Below, piece by piece: positions 8,500 through 16,947 of a stretch of DNA of 64,000 nt (within the stretch, counting starts at the first letter, position 1; each line of letters opens with the position of its first letter). The DNA lies in contig NZ_JACDXU010000001.1 of the NCBI RefSeq assembly GCF_020539485.1, positions 1,612,001-1,676,000 of the forward strand, written 5' to 3'. A program made the translations under genes and the position numbers. Source of the DNA: Fulverythrobacter ferritrahens (GTDB lineage Bacteria > Pseudomonadota > Alphaproteobacteria > Sphingomonadales > Sphingomonadaceae). The notes below the pieces were generated by a model that worked only from the letters and a program-made list of their open reading frames with translations, did not search any database and had not been told where the DNA came from.

Positions 8500-10976
8500 T
8501 CTGCGGGCTCCATCTGCAAAGGGCGGACCTGGGCGATATGAGCGTGAAGATCGGCGCGCTTGCCGCCCGCTCGCTCAGCCCATGGGTCATGCTGCGAATA
8601 TTTCTGGGAAAGGCGGAATCGGGCGGCGAGCTTGCGCACTTCCTCCACATCAGCCAGCCGCTGGCGGAGGCTCTCGATCCCAACCCGCTCGATCCACGGG
8701 GCGGTCCGTTCAAGGTAATGCGCTTCCTCCCGATAGAGCTGGATGAAGGCGCCGCACATCTCCATCGCCTGCTCCTCGGTCTCGACCTTGCAGAGCAGAT
8801 CGGTACCGCGCAGATGAATGCCGCCATTGCCGCCGACATGCAGTTCATAACCGCTATCGACGCAGATCACGCCGAAGTCCTTGATGGTCGCCTCGGCACA
8901 ATTGCGCGGGCAGCCGCTGACGGCGATCTTGAACTTGTGCGGCATCCAGCTGCCCCAGGTGGCGTGCTCGATCTTCACGCCCAGCCCGGTGGAATCCTGC
9001 GTGCCGAAGCGGCACCATTCGCTGCCCACGCAGGTTTTCACCGTGCGCAGCGCCTTGCCATAGGCATGGCCGGAAACCATCCCCGCCGCGTTGAGATCGG
9101 CCCAGATGGCGGGCAGGTCTTCCTTGTGGATGCCGAACAAATCGATCCGCTGGCCGCCGGTGACCTTCACCGTGCGCGCGCCATATTTCTCCGCCGCGTC
9201 GGCAATCGCGCGTAGTTCCTTCGGATTGGTCAGCCCGCCCCACATGCGCGGGACGACCGAATAGGTGCCGTCCTTCTGGATGTTGGCGTGGAGCCTCTCA
9301 TTGACGAAACGGCTCTTCTGATCGTCCTCATATTCGCCCGGCCATGCGCAGAGCAGGTAGTAATTGAGCGCCGGGCGGCAGGATGCGCAGCCATCAGGCG
9401 TGGTCCAGTGCAGCTCCTGCATTACCTGCGGAATGGCCCTGAGCTGTTTTTCAAGGATCAGGCGGCGGACATCGTCATGCGTAAAGCTGGTGCATTTGCA
9501 CATGGTCTTCGGGCCGGACTTCACTTCCGATCCCAGCGTCAGCGCCAGCAAGCTCTCGACAAGCCCGGTGCAGCTGCCGCAGCTGGCGGAAGCCTTGCAG
9601 GTGGAGCGCACCGCATCGAGACTGTGGGCCCCCCCTTCGATGCAGGCCACCACCTGCCCCTTGGATACGCCGTTGCAGCCGCAGATTTCGGCATCGTCCG
9701 AAAGGGCGGCAACGGCGGTGTTAGGGTCCGCAAGGGCGCCCCCCATCGCAAAGGCCTGGCCGAAGATCAGCGCCTCGCGGACATCGGAGATGTCCTCGCC
9801 CTTCTTCAGCAGGTCGAAATACCAGCTGCCCTCGCCCGTATCGCCATAGAGGACCGCGCCGATCACGCGATTGTCCCGCACCACCACGCGCTTGTAGATT
9901 CCGCGCGCGGCATCGCGCATCACGATGTCCTCGCTCCCGTCGCTTCCGGAGAAGTCCCCAGCGGAGAACAGGTCGATCCCGGAGACCTTGAGCTTGGTGG
10001 AAGTGACCGATCCGGAATAGCCGGTGGGGCTCTCGCACAGGAAATCCGCCAGTGCACGGCACATTTCCCACAGGGGCGCAACAAGGCCATAACAGGTGCC
10101 GCGATGCTGCACGCATTCGCCCACGGCCAGGATCGCGGGATCGGAGGTCACCATGTGATCGTCCACCACGATACCGCGCTCGACCTCTATTCCCGCCGCC
10201 TTGGCAAGCAGGGTGCTAGGCCGGATGCCCACAGCCATGACCACCAGATCAGCGGGGATTTCCCGCCCGTCTTTCAGGCGGACACCCGCGACATGCCCAT
10301 CCCGTTCGAGGATCGCTTCCGTATCCGCTCCGGTCAGAATGGTCTGGCCGCGCCGTTCCAGCTCTTCTTTCAGCAACCATCCGGCCGCCTCGTCCAGCTG
10401 GCGCTCCATCAGTGTGGGCATCAGGTGAACGACGGTGACCTTCATGCCCCGAAGCGAGAGGCCATGCGCCGCCTCCAGCCCCAGCAGGCCACCGCCGATC
10501 ACCACCGCATCGCCCCCGGCATCCGCCGCGGCGAGCATCTTGTTCACATCGTCCAGATCACGGAAAGTGACGACGCCCGGCAGATCCTTGCCCGGCACCG
10601 GAATGATGAAAGGGTCCGAACCCGTTGCGATGATCAGCCGGTCATAGGGTTCAACGCGACCTGACGCCGCGATCACGGACTGCATCTTGCGGTCGATCCG
10701 TTCCACCGGATCGCCGGAGATCAGGGTGATGCCGCTTCCGGCATACCATTCGGCCGGATTGATCACGATATCCTCGAACTGCTTTTCGCCCGCCAGTACG
10801 GGAGAGAGCATGATCCGGTTGTAATTGACGCGCGGCTCGGCGCCGAAAATCGTGATGTCGTAGCGGCCTGGATCGCGGGCGAGGATTTCCTCCACGGCCC
10901 GGCAACCGGCCATGCCATTGCCGATCACGACCAGCCGCTCGCGCCCTCCCCTGTCGAAATTCTGCGGTGCATTCAC
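8496..10976 (-). CDS. nirB: Assimilatory NAD(P)H nitrite reductase, large subunit
   Basis: The protein reduces nitrite to ammonium in the cytoplasm. Starting at the GTG at 10976 it has 826 residues; that GTG has GGAGG nine bases upstream, and no in-frame ATG fits better. Order of domains: FAD site VIGNGMAG (17-24); NAD site VVIGGGLLGLEAA (158-170); two Bfd-like [2Fe-2S] modules (Cys432, 434, 466, 469 and Cys493, 495, 530, 533); and the siroheme/[4Fe-4S] ligands Cys649, Cys655, Cys689 and Cys693 (CVGSEWC, SGCPRNC). It is the first gene of nirB-nirD-nasA-cobA and is preceded by a terminator leader of the NasT type. Confidence 0.95.
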   Translation of the reverse strand: MNAPQNFDRGGRERLVVIGNGMAGCRAVEEILARDPGRYDITIFGAEPRVNYNRIMLSPVLAGEKQFEDIVINPAEWYAGSGITLISGDPVERIDRKMQSVIAASGRVEPYDRLIIATGSDPFIIPVPGKDLPGVVTFRDLDDVNKMLAAADAGGDAVVIGGGLLGLEAAHGLSLRGMKVTVVHLMPTLMERQLDEAAGWLLKEELERRGQTILTGADTEAILERDGHVAGVRLKDGREIPADLVVMAVGIRPSTLLAKAAGIEVERGIVVDDHMVTSDPAILAVGECVQHRGTCYGLVAPLWEMCRALADFLCESPTGYSGSVTSTKLKVSGIDLFSAGDFSGSDGSEDIVMRDAARGIYKRVVVRDNRVIGAVLYGDTGEGSWYFDLLKKGEDISDVREALIFGQAFAMGGALADPNTAVAALSDDAEICGCNGVSKGQVVACIEGGAHSLDAVRSTCKASASCGSCTGLVESLLALTLGSEVKSGPKTMCKCTSFTHDDVRRLILEKQLRAIPQVMQELHWTTPDGCASCRPALNYYLLCAWPGEYEDDQKSRFVNERLHANIQKDGTYSVVPRMWGGLTNPKELRAIADAAEKYGARTVKVTGGQRIDLFGIHKEDLPAIWADLNAAGMVSGHAYGKALRTVKTCVGSEWCRFGTQDSTGLGVKIEHATWGSWMPHKFKIAVSGCPRNCAEATIKDFGVICVDSGYELHVGGNGGIHLRGTDLLCKVETEEQAMEMCGAFIQLYREEAHYLERTAPWIERVGIESLRQRLADVEEVRKLAARFRLSQKYSQHDPWAERAGGKRADLHAHIAQVRPLQMEPAE

Positions 10977-11017
10977 TCTTCCTGTCCTCCAGCCCGCAAG
11001 GGGCCAAAAGCGCACGC

Positions 11018-11059
11018 AAAAAAGCCGCCAAGCCTATCCCGAAGGACATGACTGGCGGC
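11018..11059 (-). terminator. Leader terminator of nirB operon (antitermination target)
   Basis: On the minus strand the arm GCCGCCA (11053-11059) pairs with TGGCGGC (11024-11030). The stem is long, has two mismatches and is capped by a UUCG tetraloop inside UCC-UUCG-GGA. Six T follow (11018-11023). It lies in the 5' leader, between the inferred promoter and the nirB GTG, so by default it should stop transcription before nirB. Confidence 0.88.
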
Positions 11060-11118
11060 GACATTGCCACGCTGTGTTGAATTCATCACGGCTGCGCTGG
11101 ATCGCCCTTCCTTGGGCG
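11055..11118 (-). promoter_or_regulatory. ANTAR-type tandem hexaloop RNA element upstream of nirB
   Basis: Two small hairpins precede the terminator on the minus strand. P1 (11103-11118) is CGCCC-AAGGAA-GGGCG. P2 (11055-11070) is GTGGC-AATGTC-GCCGC. Both loops have six bases with A at position 1 and G at position 4, the published pattern for RNA bound by ANTAR antiterminators such as NasR, EutV and NasT. The 3' arm of P2 is the 5' arm of the terminator, so P2 and terminator exclude each other. nasT lies in the same cluster. The segment 11054-11084 is nearly repeated in front of nrtA. Confidence 0.8.
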
Positions 11119-11140
11119 GCGCGATTCCGATCGAAGGAAT

Positions 11141-11191
11141 TTCTAACTCACAAAAACCCCTCCCGGCAAGAGACTTTTTGCAGTGCAGCAT
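11141..11191 (-). promoter_or_regulatory. Candidate promoter and activator box of nirB operon
   Basis: Minus strand: TTGCCG (11164-11169), 17 bases, TTAGAA (11141-11146). Just upstream is ATGCTGCACTGCAAAAA (11175-11191), which recurs with two changes before nrtA in front of an equally spaced TTTACG-17-TTAGTC. The assignment rests on that parallel layout; the -35 overlaps the porin terminator stem. Confidence 0.5.
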
Positions 11192-11202
11192 CACGCCGGG
11201 AG
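11152..11202 (-). terminator. Probable terminator of the outer-membrane barrel gene
   Basis: Directly after the stop of the barrel gene, minus strand CTCCCGGC/GCCGGGAG (arms 11195-11202 and 11160-11167) is followed by GGG and five T (11152-11156). The loop is long (27 bases) and contains the shared activator-like box, so the stem may have a second role. Confidence 0.5.
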
Positions 11203-11208
11203 CAATCA

Positions 11209-12426
11209 TCACAGGGCTACCGATGCCTGCAGCCACAATTTGTCCGTATCCGCGCCAAAGCCATCGGCGCGATAGCTGGCATATTTGGCGAGCAACCCGA
11301 CTTTGCCCAGCCTGAAGCCCACGGAAGCATCCCATTCGCTGCCGTAATCCACGCCCCCGAAATCGCTTTCGAAACTGTGCCACGTCACGGCTGCATTAAG
11401 GCCGGGCAGCACCGTCACCCCGGCGAATTTGTAGCTCACCCCGATGGAATAATCGCGCAGCCCCGCTGCTGGCGTCGTCAGGAACAGATCCGCCCAGCCG
11501 CTAAAGGCATGCAGGGTGGCCAAAGGCGTCTGGAACGAAGCCACGCCGCCATCGCTGCCGAGTTCCTCATAGGCCACCTTGATGCTGAAGCCCCGCAGGC
11601 CAAGCCCGACCTGAAGATCATGGTATTCCGCCGTATAAGGGATGGGATTTCCGCCGAAATCGGACTGAGTGGCAAAACTTGCCGAAAGGTCCAGAACCAC
11701 GCCGCCACCCAGCTTGACCGTTCCGGCAGCACGCAGGCCATAGGTCTGGCTGCTGAAGGCAAGGCGGGTGTCATAGTCGATGAGATAGGCAAAGGCGCTC
11801 AGCGTCACGGGCTTGAGGCCAACTGCCGCATTCAGCAGCACCAGATCGCCGTCGAAATGCTCGTTCGGGCTTTCCGTGCCGAAGACGGTGCGCTGTGAAA
11901 TGGCATAGGCGGCATCGAGCTTCACCGGCCCCAGCGCAGCCTGCGCGCGCATCGCGTCGAAAGTTTGTTCGTTCTGGCGCCACCCGACATTGCCGACGAA
12001 GCGCGCATTGTCCTGCACGATACGCTGGCGGCCCAGGGTGAGACTGTATCCACCCTTTGCATAGGCGACCTGCAGACGATTGAGTTCGATATTCTCCGGA
12101 TCGGCAACAATGGGATAAGGTTCCACCCCATTGCCCGGCAACGTGTCGTTGTAGTGATCCGAGATTGCCCCGGTTCCCTCCCCTTCGGCCAGCAGGGAAA
12201 AGCCGCCAGCCTTCAGCTCGGCACCCAGCCGGAGCCGTATCGTGACGGCATCGGCATCCCTTGCGACCCCGGCCTGGTCGACATGCTCATAGCGCAGATT
12301 GGCATCGAGAATGGGATCGAGGGTGACGCCGTCTCCAAGCGCGACCGGATCGCCCGGCGCGGCCCATGCGGGTGCGGCGAAAGCAATGGTGGAAATAGCG
12401 GCGAGGGAAAGGAATTTGAAGCGCAT
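11209..12426 (-). CDS. Outer-membrane beta-barrel protein (alginate-export/porin-like) of the nitrate cluster
   Basis: This 405-residue protein has a clear signal peptide (hydrophobic core, cleavage near AWAAP). Amphipathic strands alternate through the whole length, and it ends in a barrel-like strand. It looks like the alginate-export-type porins often placed in sphingomonad nitrate clusters, but the exact family cannot be confirmed without a search. A strong ribosome site (AGGGAGGT, 4 bases before ATG) fixes the start. It sits between the nitrate ABC transporter and nirB, which suggests a role in letting nitrate or nitrite cross the outer membrane; that is inference. Confidence 0.7.
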   Translation of the reverse strand: MRFKFLSLAAISTIAFAAPAWAAPGDPVALGDGVTLDPILDANLRYEHVDQAGVARDADAVTIRLRLGAELKAGGFSLLAEGEGTGAISDHYNDTLPGNGVEPYPIVADPENIELNRLQVAYAKGGYSLTLGRQRIVQDNARFVGNVGWRQNEQTFDAMRAQAALGPVKLDAAYAISQRTVFGTESPNEHFDGDLVLLNAAVGLKPVTLSAFAYLIDYDTRLAFSSQTYGLRAAGTVKLGGGVVLDLSASFATQSDFGGNPIPYTAEYHDLQVGLGLRGFSIKVAYEELGSDGGVASFQTPLATLHAFSGWADLFLTTPAAGLRDYSIGVSYKFAGVTVLPGLNAAVTWHSFESDFGGVDYGSEWDASVGFRLGKVGLLAKYASYRADGFGADTDKLWLQASVAL

Positions 12427-12535
12427 CTATACCTCCCTGTGCGGCCCATCAGGCCGGCTTGAGAGGCGAGCGCCGTTGCCCGCCGGGATCACGCGGAACC
12501 ATCCGCGGCCTGCCCGGAAACCGAATGCAATGGGC

Positions 12536-12555
12536 AACCGGCGCCTTTGCCGGTT
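12536..12555. repeat. Perfect inverted repeat between ABC ATPase and barrel gene
   Basis: AACCGGC-6 bases-GCCGGTT lies 20 bases downstream of the ATPase stop. There is no T run on the minus strand, so it is more likely an mRNA-stabilising or attenuating hairpin within the operon than a full terminator. Confidence 0.45.
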
Positions 12556-12575
12556 CCCTTCTCTCCCGATGCGTA

Positions 12576-14261
12576 TCAGGCTGCCCTTGCGGCTGGCCCG
12601 TGATCATATTCGGCCAGGAAATGCAGCACTTCCTGTCGGTATTGATAGAATTTCGGATCTTCCAGCAGCGCCTTGCGGTCACGCGGGCGTGGCAGATCCA
12701 CCTTCAGCACCTTGCCGATCGTGGCATTGGGGCCGTTGGTCATCATCACCACCCGGTCGGCCAGCAGGATCGCCTCGTCCACGTCATGCGTCACCATGAT
12801 CGCGGTCACCTTGGTGCGGTTCCACACTTCCACCAGCACATCCTGAAGATCCCAGCGAGTGAGGCTGTCGAGCATGCCAAAGGGCTCGTCGAGCAGCAGC
12901 AGGCGCGGACTGAGGGCAAAGGCACGCGCGATGCCCACGCGCTGGCGCATCCCGTTGGACATCTCCGCCGCCAGCTTCTCCTTGGCGTCGCCAAGACCCA
13001 CCCGGTCGAGGTAGTAATCCACGATGGCCCTCCTTTCGGCGCGGGCGGCATGGGGATAGACCCGCTCCACCCCCAGCGCCACGTTCTGCCGCGCGGTAAG
13101 CCAAGGCATCAGACTGGGTGCCTGGAACACCACGGCCTTGTCAGGACCGGCGATGTCGATTTCCCGATTGTCGAGCACGATTCCGCCCCCGCTGATCGGA
13201 TTGAGCCCGGCCGCCATGGTCAGCACCGTGGATTTGCCGCAACCCGAATGGCCGATCAGCGAAATGAACTCGCCCCGGTCCATCAGCAGGTTGAAGTCTT
13301 TCACCACGGTCAATTCACCCTTCGGCGTGGGATAGGCCTTCCGCAGCTTGTAGAACTCGAGATAGCGGCTCTCCACCGCGCTGCGCGCTGCATCGCGATA
13401 GGCATGCGGCGGAGGGGCCAGATCCAGCGGCGTGACGTTGGGTAAAGCGATGGTGCTCTGCTCCTCGCCGGAAGCGGCGACGTTCAATCCACCCAGATAG
13501 CCGACGATTTCCTTGCGCAGGCGCTGAAATGCCACATCGTCATTCATCGCTTCACGCTCACGCGGGCGGGGAATGGCGATGTCGAAGGTCCGGCCGATGC
13601 GAGCTGCCGGTGCCGGCGTGAGCACCGCCACCCGGTCGGCCAGCAACAATGCCTCGTCCACATCGTTGGTGACGAGGATGATCGTGCGCTTTTCCTCTTT
13701 GCGGATACGTTCGATTTCATCCTGCAATTTCGCACGGGTCAGCGCGTCGAGCGCGGACAGAGGTTCGTCCAGCAGGAGGATTTGGGGCTCCATCGCCAAG
13801 GCCCGTGCCACTGCCACGCGCTGTCGCATACCGCCGGAAAGCTGGGCAGGCTTTCGCTCTCTCGCGTGGTCGAGGCCCACCAATTCGATCTTTTGCCTGA
13901 CAAGCGCGGCGCGCTCGGCCTTGCTCCTGTCCTTGTGGACGGCGTCCACCGCCAGGGCGACATTGGCCTCCACCGTCAGCCAGGGGAACAGGGAGTAGGA
14001 CTGGAACACCAGCCCCCTGTCCCTGTCCGGGCCGTCGATGGGCTTGCCACGGAGCAGTATCTCCCCCGCATCGGGTTCAAGCAGGCCCGCCACCGCCGAG
14101 ATCAGCGTCGTCTTTCCAGCGCCCGAGAAACCCAGGATGGCAACGAATTCGCCCTCGGCAACCTCCAGATCCACTCCGCCCAGCACTTCGCTTACGCTGC
14201 CGGATTTGCCGGTGTAGCTCTTGGAGACACCTTTGAGTGACAGGATCGGTTGCATGGTCAT
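12576..14261 (-). CDS. Nitrate ABC transporter, fused double ATP-binding protein
   Basis: The 561-residue protein carries two complete ABC ATPase domains in one chain, instead of separate subunits. Domain 1 has Walker A GFSGAGKTT (44-52), signature LSGGMRQR (141-148), Walker B ILLLDEP and a switch position reading TND (Asn199). Domain 2 has Walker A GHSGCGKST (337-345), signature MSNGMRQR (434-441), Walker B LLLLDEP and a normal THD. Domain 1 therefore lacks the switch histidine and domain 2 has an altered signature, which predicts one canonical and one degenerate ATP site. The start has GGGAGGGG 3 bases upstream. It follows nrtB by 11 bases. Confidence 0.9.
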   Translation of the reverse strand: MTMQPILSLKGVSKSYTGKSGSVSEVLGGVDLEVAEGEFVAILGFSGAGKTTLISAVAGLLEPDAGEILLRGKPIDGPDRDRGLVFQSYSLFPWLTVEANVALAVDAVHKDRSKAERAALVRQKIELVGLDHARERKPAQLSGGMRQRVAVARALAMEPQILLLDEPLSALDALTRAKLQDEIERIRKEEKRTIILVTNDVDEALLLADRVAVLTPAPAARIGRTFDIAIPRPREREAMNDDVAFQRLRKEIVGYLGGLNVAASGEEQSTIALPNVTPLDLAPPPHAYRDAARSAVESRYLEFYKLRKAYPTPKGELTVVKDFNLLMDRGEFISLIGHSGCGKSTVLTMAAGLNPISGGGIVLDNREIDIAGPDKAVVFQAPSLMPWLTARQNVALGVERVYPHAARAERRAIVDYYLDRVGLGDAKEKLAAEMSNGMRQRVGIARAFALSPRLLLLDEPFGMLDSLTRWDLQDVLVEVWNRTKVTAIMVTHDVDEAILLADRVVMMTNGPNATIGKVLKVDLPRPRDRKALLEDPKFYQYRQEVLHFLAEYDHGPAARAA

Positions 14262-14272
14262 CCGCCCCTCCC

Positions 14273-15322
14273 TCAGGCCGCGTGGTTACGATTGGCGAGC
14301 GACTGGAGCGCCATCATGACCCGGTCCAACCCGAAGCCGATGAAGCCGATCACGATCACCGCGAACATGATCCGTGCGAGGCTCTGCGAGCTGCCATTCT
14401 GGAATTCGTCCCACACGAACTTCCCGAGGCCAGGGTTCTGCGCGAGCATTTCCGCCGCGATCAGCACCATCCAGCCCACTCCCAAAGACAGGCGCATGCC
14501 GGTGAAGATATAAGGCAAGGCGCTGGGAAGGATGAGGCGGGTTAGCCGGGCGAACCAGCCCAGCCGCAGCACGCGGCCGACGTTCAGCAAATCCTTGTCG
14601 ATGGTGGCAGTGCCGATGGCTGTGTTGATAAGCGTCGGCCAGAGCGAGCACAGCATTACCACCAGCGCCGAAATAACGAAGGCCTTGGGCAAGGCCGGGT
14701 CAGGGCTGGTGATCATGGCTGAAATCACCATGGTGACGATAGGCAGCCAGGCCAGCGGGCTGACCGGCTTCATGATCTGCACCAGAGGATTGATCGCCGC
14801 ATTCACTCGCTTCGACAGCCCGCAGACAAGCCCGACAGGCACTGCGACGAGTGTGGCAAGCAGGAAACCCAGCGCCACTGTTTCCAGCGAGGTCAGCACC
14901 TGATCGGGGAAAGTGGGCGGCCCCGCAAATTCGAATTCCTGCACTGCGCCGGGATTGCCACCCGCCAGTGCTGCGGCATTGCGCGCCTCCTGCCCGGCGT
15001 AGAATTCCGCCTCCGCAGTCTTGGCCGCGCTCCATTCCTCATAAAGCGAAACACCCTGCTCCGCGACTTCCAGCGGGCCGGGAAGCGATCCGAGCGAGGT
15101 CTGGACCTGCGGAGCCAAAGCGGCCCACAGGCCAAGGAAGGCCGCGATGCCGATCAGCGGCCAGACAAGACCCTGCGCAATTTCCGCCACCCGGGCCAGC
15201 ACTACGCTCCGCCTGGGCGGAGCGACCGGTTCCGCGGCAAGTCCGGGCGCGTTGCCTTCCGATACTCCTGCTCCTGCTTCCATCACGTCGGTTTCTTCCA
15301 AATCGGCATAGAGGGTTGCCAT
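14273..15322 (-). CDS. nrtB: Nitrate ABC transporter permease
   Basis: This 349-residue inner-membrane permease has a cytoplasmic N-terminal tail of about 45 residues. A first membrane helix (GLVWPLIGIAAFLGLWAAL) comes next, then a periplasmic stretch rich in Ala and Glu, then the BPD-type core with helices such as VALGFLLATLVAVPVGLVCG. The EAA-like loop is around GWMVLIAAEMLAQNPGLGKF. AGGAG stands 6 bases before the ATG. Position between NrtA-like binding protein and ATPase makes nitrate (or nitrite) the likely substrate; related permeases carry taurine or sulfonates. Confidence 0.9.
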   Translation of the reverse strand: MATLYADLEETDVMEAGAGVSEGNAPGLAAEPVAPPRRSVVLARVAEIAQGLVWPLIGIAAFLGLWAALAPQVQTSLGSLPGPLEVAEQGVSLYEEWSAAKTAEAEFYAGQEARNAAALAGGNPGAVQEFEFAGPPTFPDQVLTSLETVALGFLLATLVAVPVGLVCGLSKRVNAAINPLVQIMKPVSPLAWLPIVTMVISAMITSPDPALPKAFVISALVVMLCSLWPTLINTAIGTATIDKDLLNVGRVLRLGWFARLTRLILPSALPYIFTGMRLSLGVGWMVLIAAEMLAQNPGLGKFVWDEFQNGSSQSLARIMFAVIVIGFIGFGLDRVMMALQSLANRNHAA

Positions 15323-15361
15323 ATCGTGCTCCTGAATCCTGCAACGTCGCGGAAAACCGCC

Positions 15362-16789
15362 TCAGCGGACACCGCCCGGCGTGACTTTCTGCCCTTGCTT
15401 CAGGCCGATGCTGAACTTGGCGAGATATGCGTTGGGGGCCCGGCCATCATAGGTAATACCGTCGATGAAGCCGCTCTGCGGATCGCGGAAACCATCGGTC
15501 TTGGGGACGCTGGTCGCAGGGATCGCTCCCTTTTCGACCAGCGAGTTGGCCGCCGCCAGATAGATGTCCGGGCGATAGACGGCCTTGGCGGTGTCGAAAT
15601 ACCACTGATCGGTCTTGTCCTGATCGATCTGCCCCCAGCGGCGCATCTGGGTGAGATACCAGACGGCGTCCGAATAGAAGGGATAGCCCGCGAACTTGCC
15701 GAAGAAGATGTTGAAGCCGGGCGCCGGCCGAGTGTCGCCGGGCTCGAAAGTGAACTGACCTGTCATGCTGGCGGCAATCACCTTGGCATCCGCGCCGACA
15801 TAATTGGGCTGGGACAGGATCTTGACCGCTTCCGCCCGGTTCGCCCCGCCATCGGCGTCCAGCCATTGCTGCGCCTTGATGATCGCTCGCAGCATGGCGG
15901 CAGTGGTGGCGGGATATTTGTCGGCGAAATCCTTCCGCAGGCCGAAGACCTTTTCCGGATTGTCGTGCCAGATCTGATCGTCGGTAATCACCGGCACGCC
16001 GATCTTCTTCTGCACCGCGGCCTGGTTCCACGGCTCGCCCACGCAATAGCCTTCGATGGTTCCGGCCTCCAGCGTGGCGGGCATCTGCGGCGGCGGCGTG
16101 ACGGAGAGCTTCACATCCGCCCCCACCGTGCCACCCACATCGCCCGGCGTGTAGAAGCCGGGATTGAGCCCGCCCGCCGCCAGCCAGTATCGCAGCTCGT
16201 AATTATGGGTGCTGACCGGGAAGACCATGCCCATGGTGAAGGACTTGCCCTGCTTCTTGAGGCCATCGACCACCGGCTTTAGCGCGGCAGCCGAAATCGG
16301 ATGGACCACCTTACCGTCCGCCCCCTTGGGCAGGGTCGGCTTGATCTGGTTCCACACCTTGTTGGACAGAGTGATGGCATTGCCGTTCAGATCCATGCTC
16401 AGCGGGACGATCAGATCGGCCTTGGTGCCATAACCGATGGTTGCGGCGATCGGCTGGCCTGCCAACATATGTGCCCCGTCCAGCTGGCCGCCGATCACTC
16501 CGTCCAGCAGCACTTTCCAGTTCGCCTGCGGCTCCAGCGCAACGTTCAGCCCCTCTTCCGCGAAGAAGCCCTTTTCCTTGGCGATGGCCAGCGGGGCCAT
16601 GTCGGTCAGCTTGATAAAGCCCAACTTGAGGACGGGCTTTTCCACCGCGCCAGCGGCACCCGGTGCGGCGGCGACATCGGCCCCGCTCTTGCTGCCCCCG
16701 CTCGATCCGCAGCCGGCCAGGGCCGCGCTGGCCAGCAAGGCCACGATCACGCCCCGACGGTTGAACTTGCTTCCCTCGAACCCTGCCAT
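15362..16789 (-). CDS. nrtA: Nitrate ABC transporter substrate-binding lipoprotein
   Basis: The protein has 475 residues from the ATG at 16789; a GTG three codons earlier is possible but GGTGG is better spaced for the ATG. The N-terminus combines an NRRGVIV segment, which resembles a Tat motif, with a lipobox LAGC, so it is probably a lipid-anchored periplasmic binding protein. The rest has the NrtA/TauA-like fold: LGFIKLTDMAPLAIAKEKGFF, then a segment around HMLAGQPIAATIGYG, then EGYCVGEPWNQAA. It shares this architecture with NasS further upstream. Transcription begins after a NasT-type leader. Confidence 0.9.
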   Translation of the reverse strand: MAGFEGSKFNRRGVIVALLASAALAGCGSSGGSKSGADVAAAPGAAGAVEKPVLKLGFIKLTDMAPLAIAKEKGFFAEEGLNVALEPQANWKVLLDGVIGGQLDGAHMLAGQPIAATIGYGTKADLIVPLSMDLNGNAITLSNKVWNQIKPTLPKGADGKVVHPISAAALKPVVDGLKKQGKSFTMGMVFPVSTHNYELRYWLAAGGLNPGFYTPGDVGGTVGADVKLSVTPPPQMPATLEAGTIEGYCVGEPWNQAAVQKKIGVPVITDDQIWHDNPEKVFGLRKDFADKYPATTAAMLRAIIKAQQWLDADGGANRAEAVKILSQPNYVGADAKVIAASMTGQFTFEPGDTRPAPGFNIFFGKFAGYPFYSDAVWYLTQMRRWGQIDQDKTDQWYFDTAKAVYRPDIYLAAANSLVEKGAIPATSVPKTDGFRDPQSGFIDGITYDGRAPNAYLAKFSIGLKQGQKVTPGGVR

Positions 16790-16819
16790 TCGCACCACCC
16801 GTCGCTATGCGAACAACAC

Positions 16820-16868
16820 AAAAAAGCCGCCACGATTCAACTCCGGTAGAGGGAGCGGATCGGGCGGC
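16820..16868 (-). terminator. Leader terminator of nrtA operon (antitermination target)
   Basis: Minus strand GCCGCC (16863-16868) pairs with GGCGGC (16826-16831), with inner CGAT/ATCG and CTCC/GGAG pairing, followed by six T (16820-16825). It lies between nasS and nrtA in the untranslated leader, as in front of nirB. Confidence 0.87.
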
Positions 16869-16879
16869 GACGTTGCCAC
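16864..16879 (-). promoter_or_regulatory. ANTAR-type hexaloop hairpin upstream of nrtA
   Basis: Minus strand GTGGC-AACGTC-GCCGC: a 5-bp stem with a six-base loop having A1 and G4. Its 3' arm is the 5' arm of the terminator. The surrounding segment (16863-16894) matches the nirB leader almost base for base. A first hairpin (P1) of canonical form is not clear here; the best candidate is CGGA-CGGTCA-TCCG at 16923-16936, whose loop does not fit the A1/G4 rule. Confidence 0.72.
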
Positions 16880-16947
16880 GCAATGTTGAATTTCGTCCGG
16901 CCTGTGTTGGACAATCCCCCATCGGATGACCGTCCGGACAAAGCGAT

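Noticed and set aside
11160-11205. Sigma-54 (-24/-12) promoter in the conserved box before nirB and nrtA
   Set aside because: GG and GC pairs exist but their spacing differs between the two copies (9 versus 10 bases), and neither matches TGGCAC-N5-TTGC well.
15072-15120. Palindrome AGGTCTGGACCT inside nrtB as a further copy of the phospholipase/TonB operator
   Set aside because: It lies in coding sequence and differs at both outer bases.
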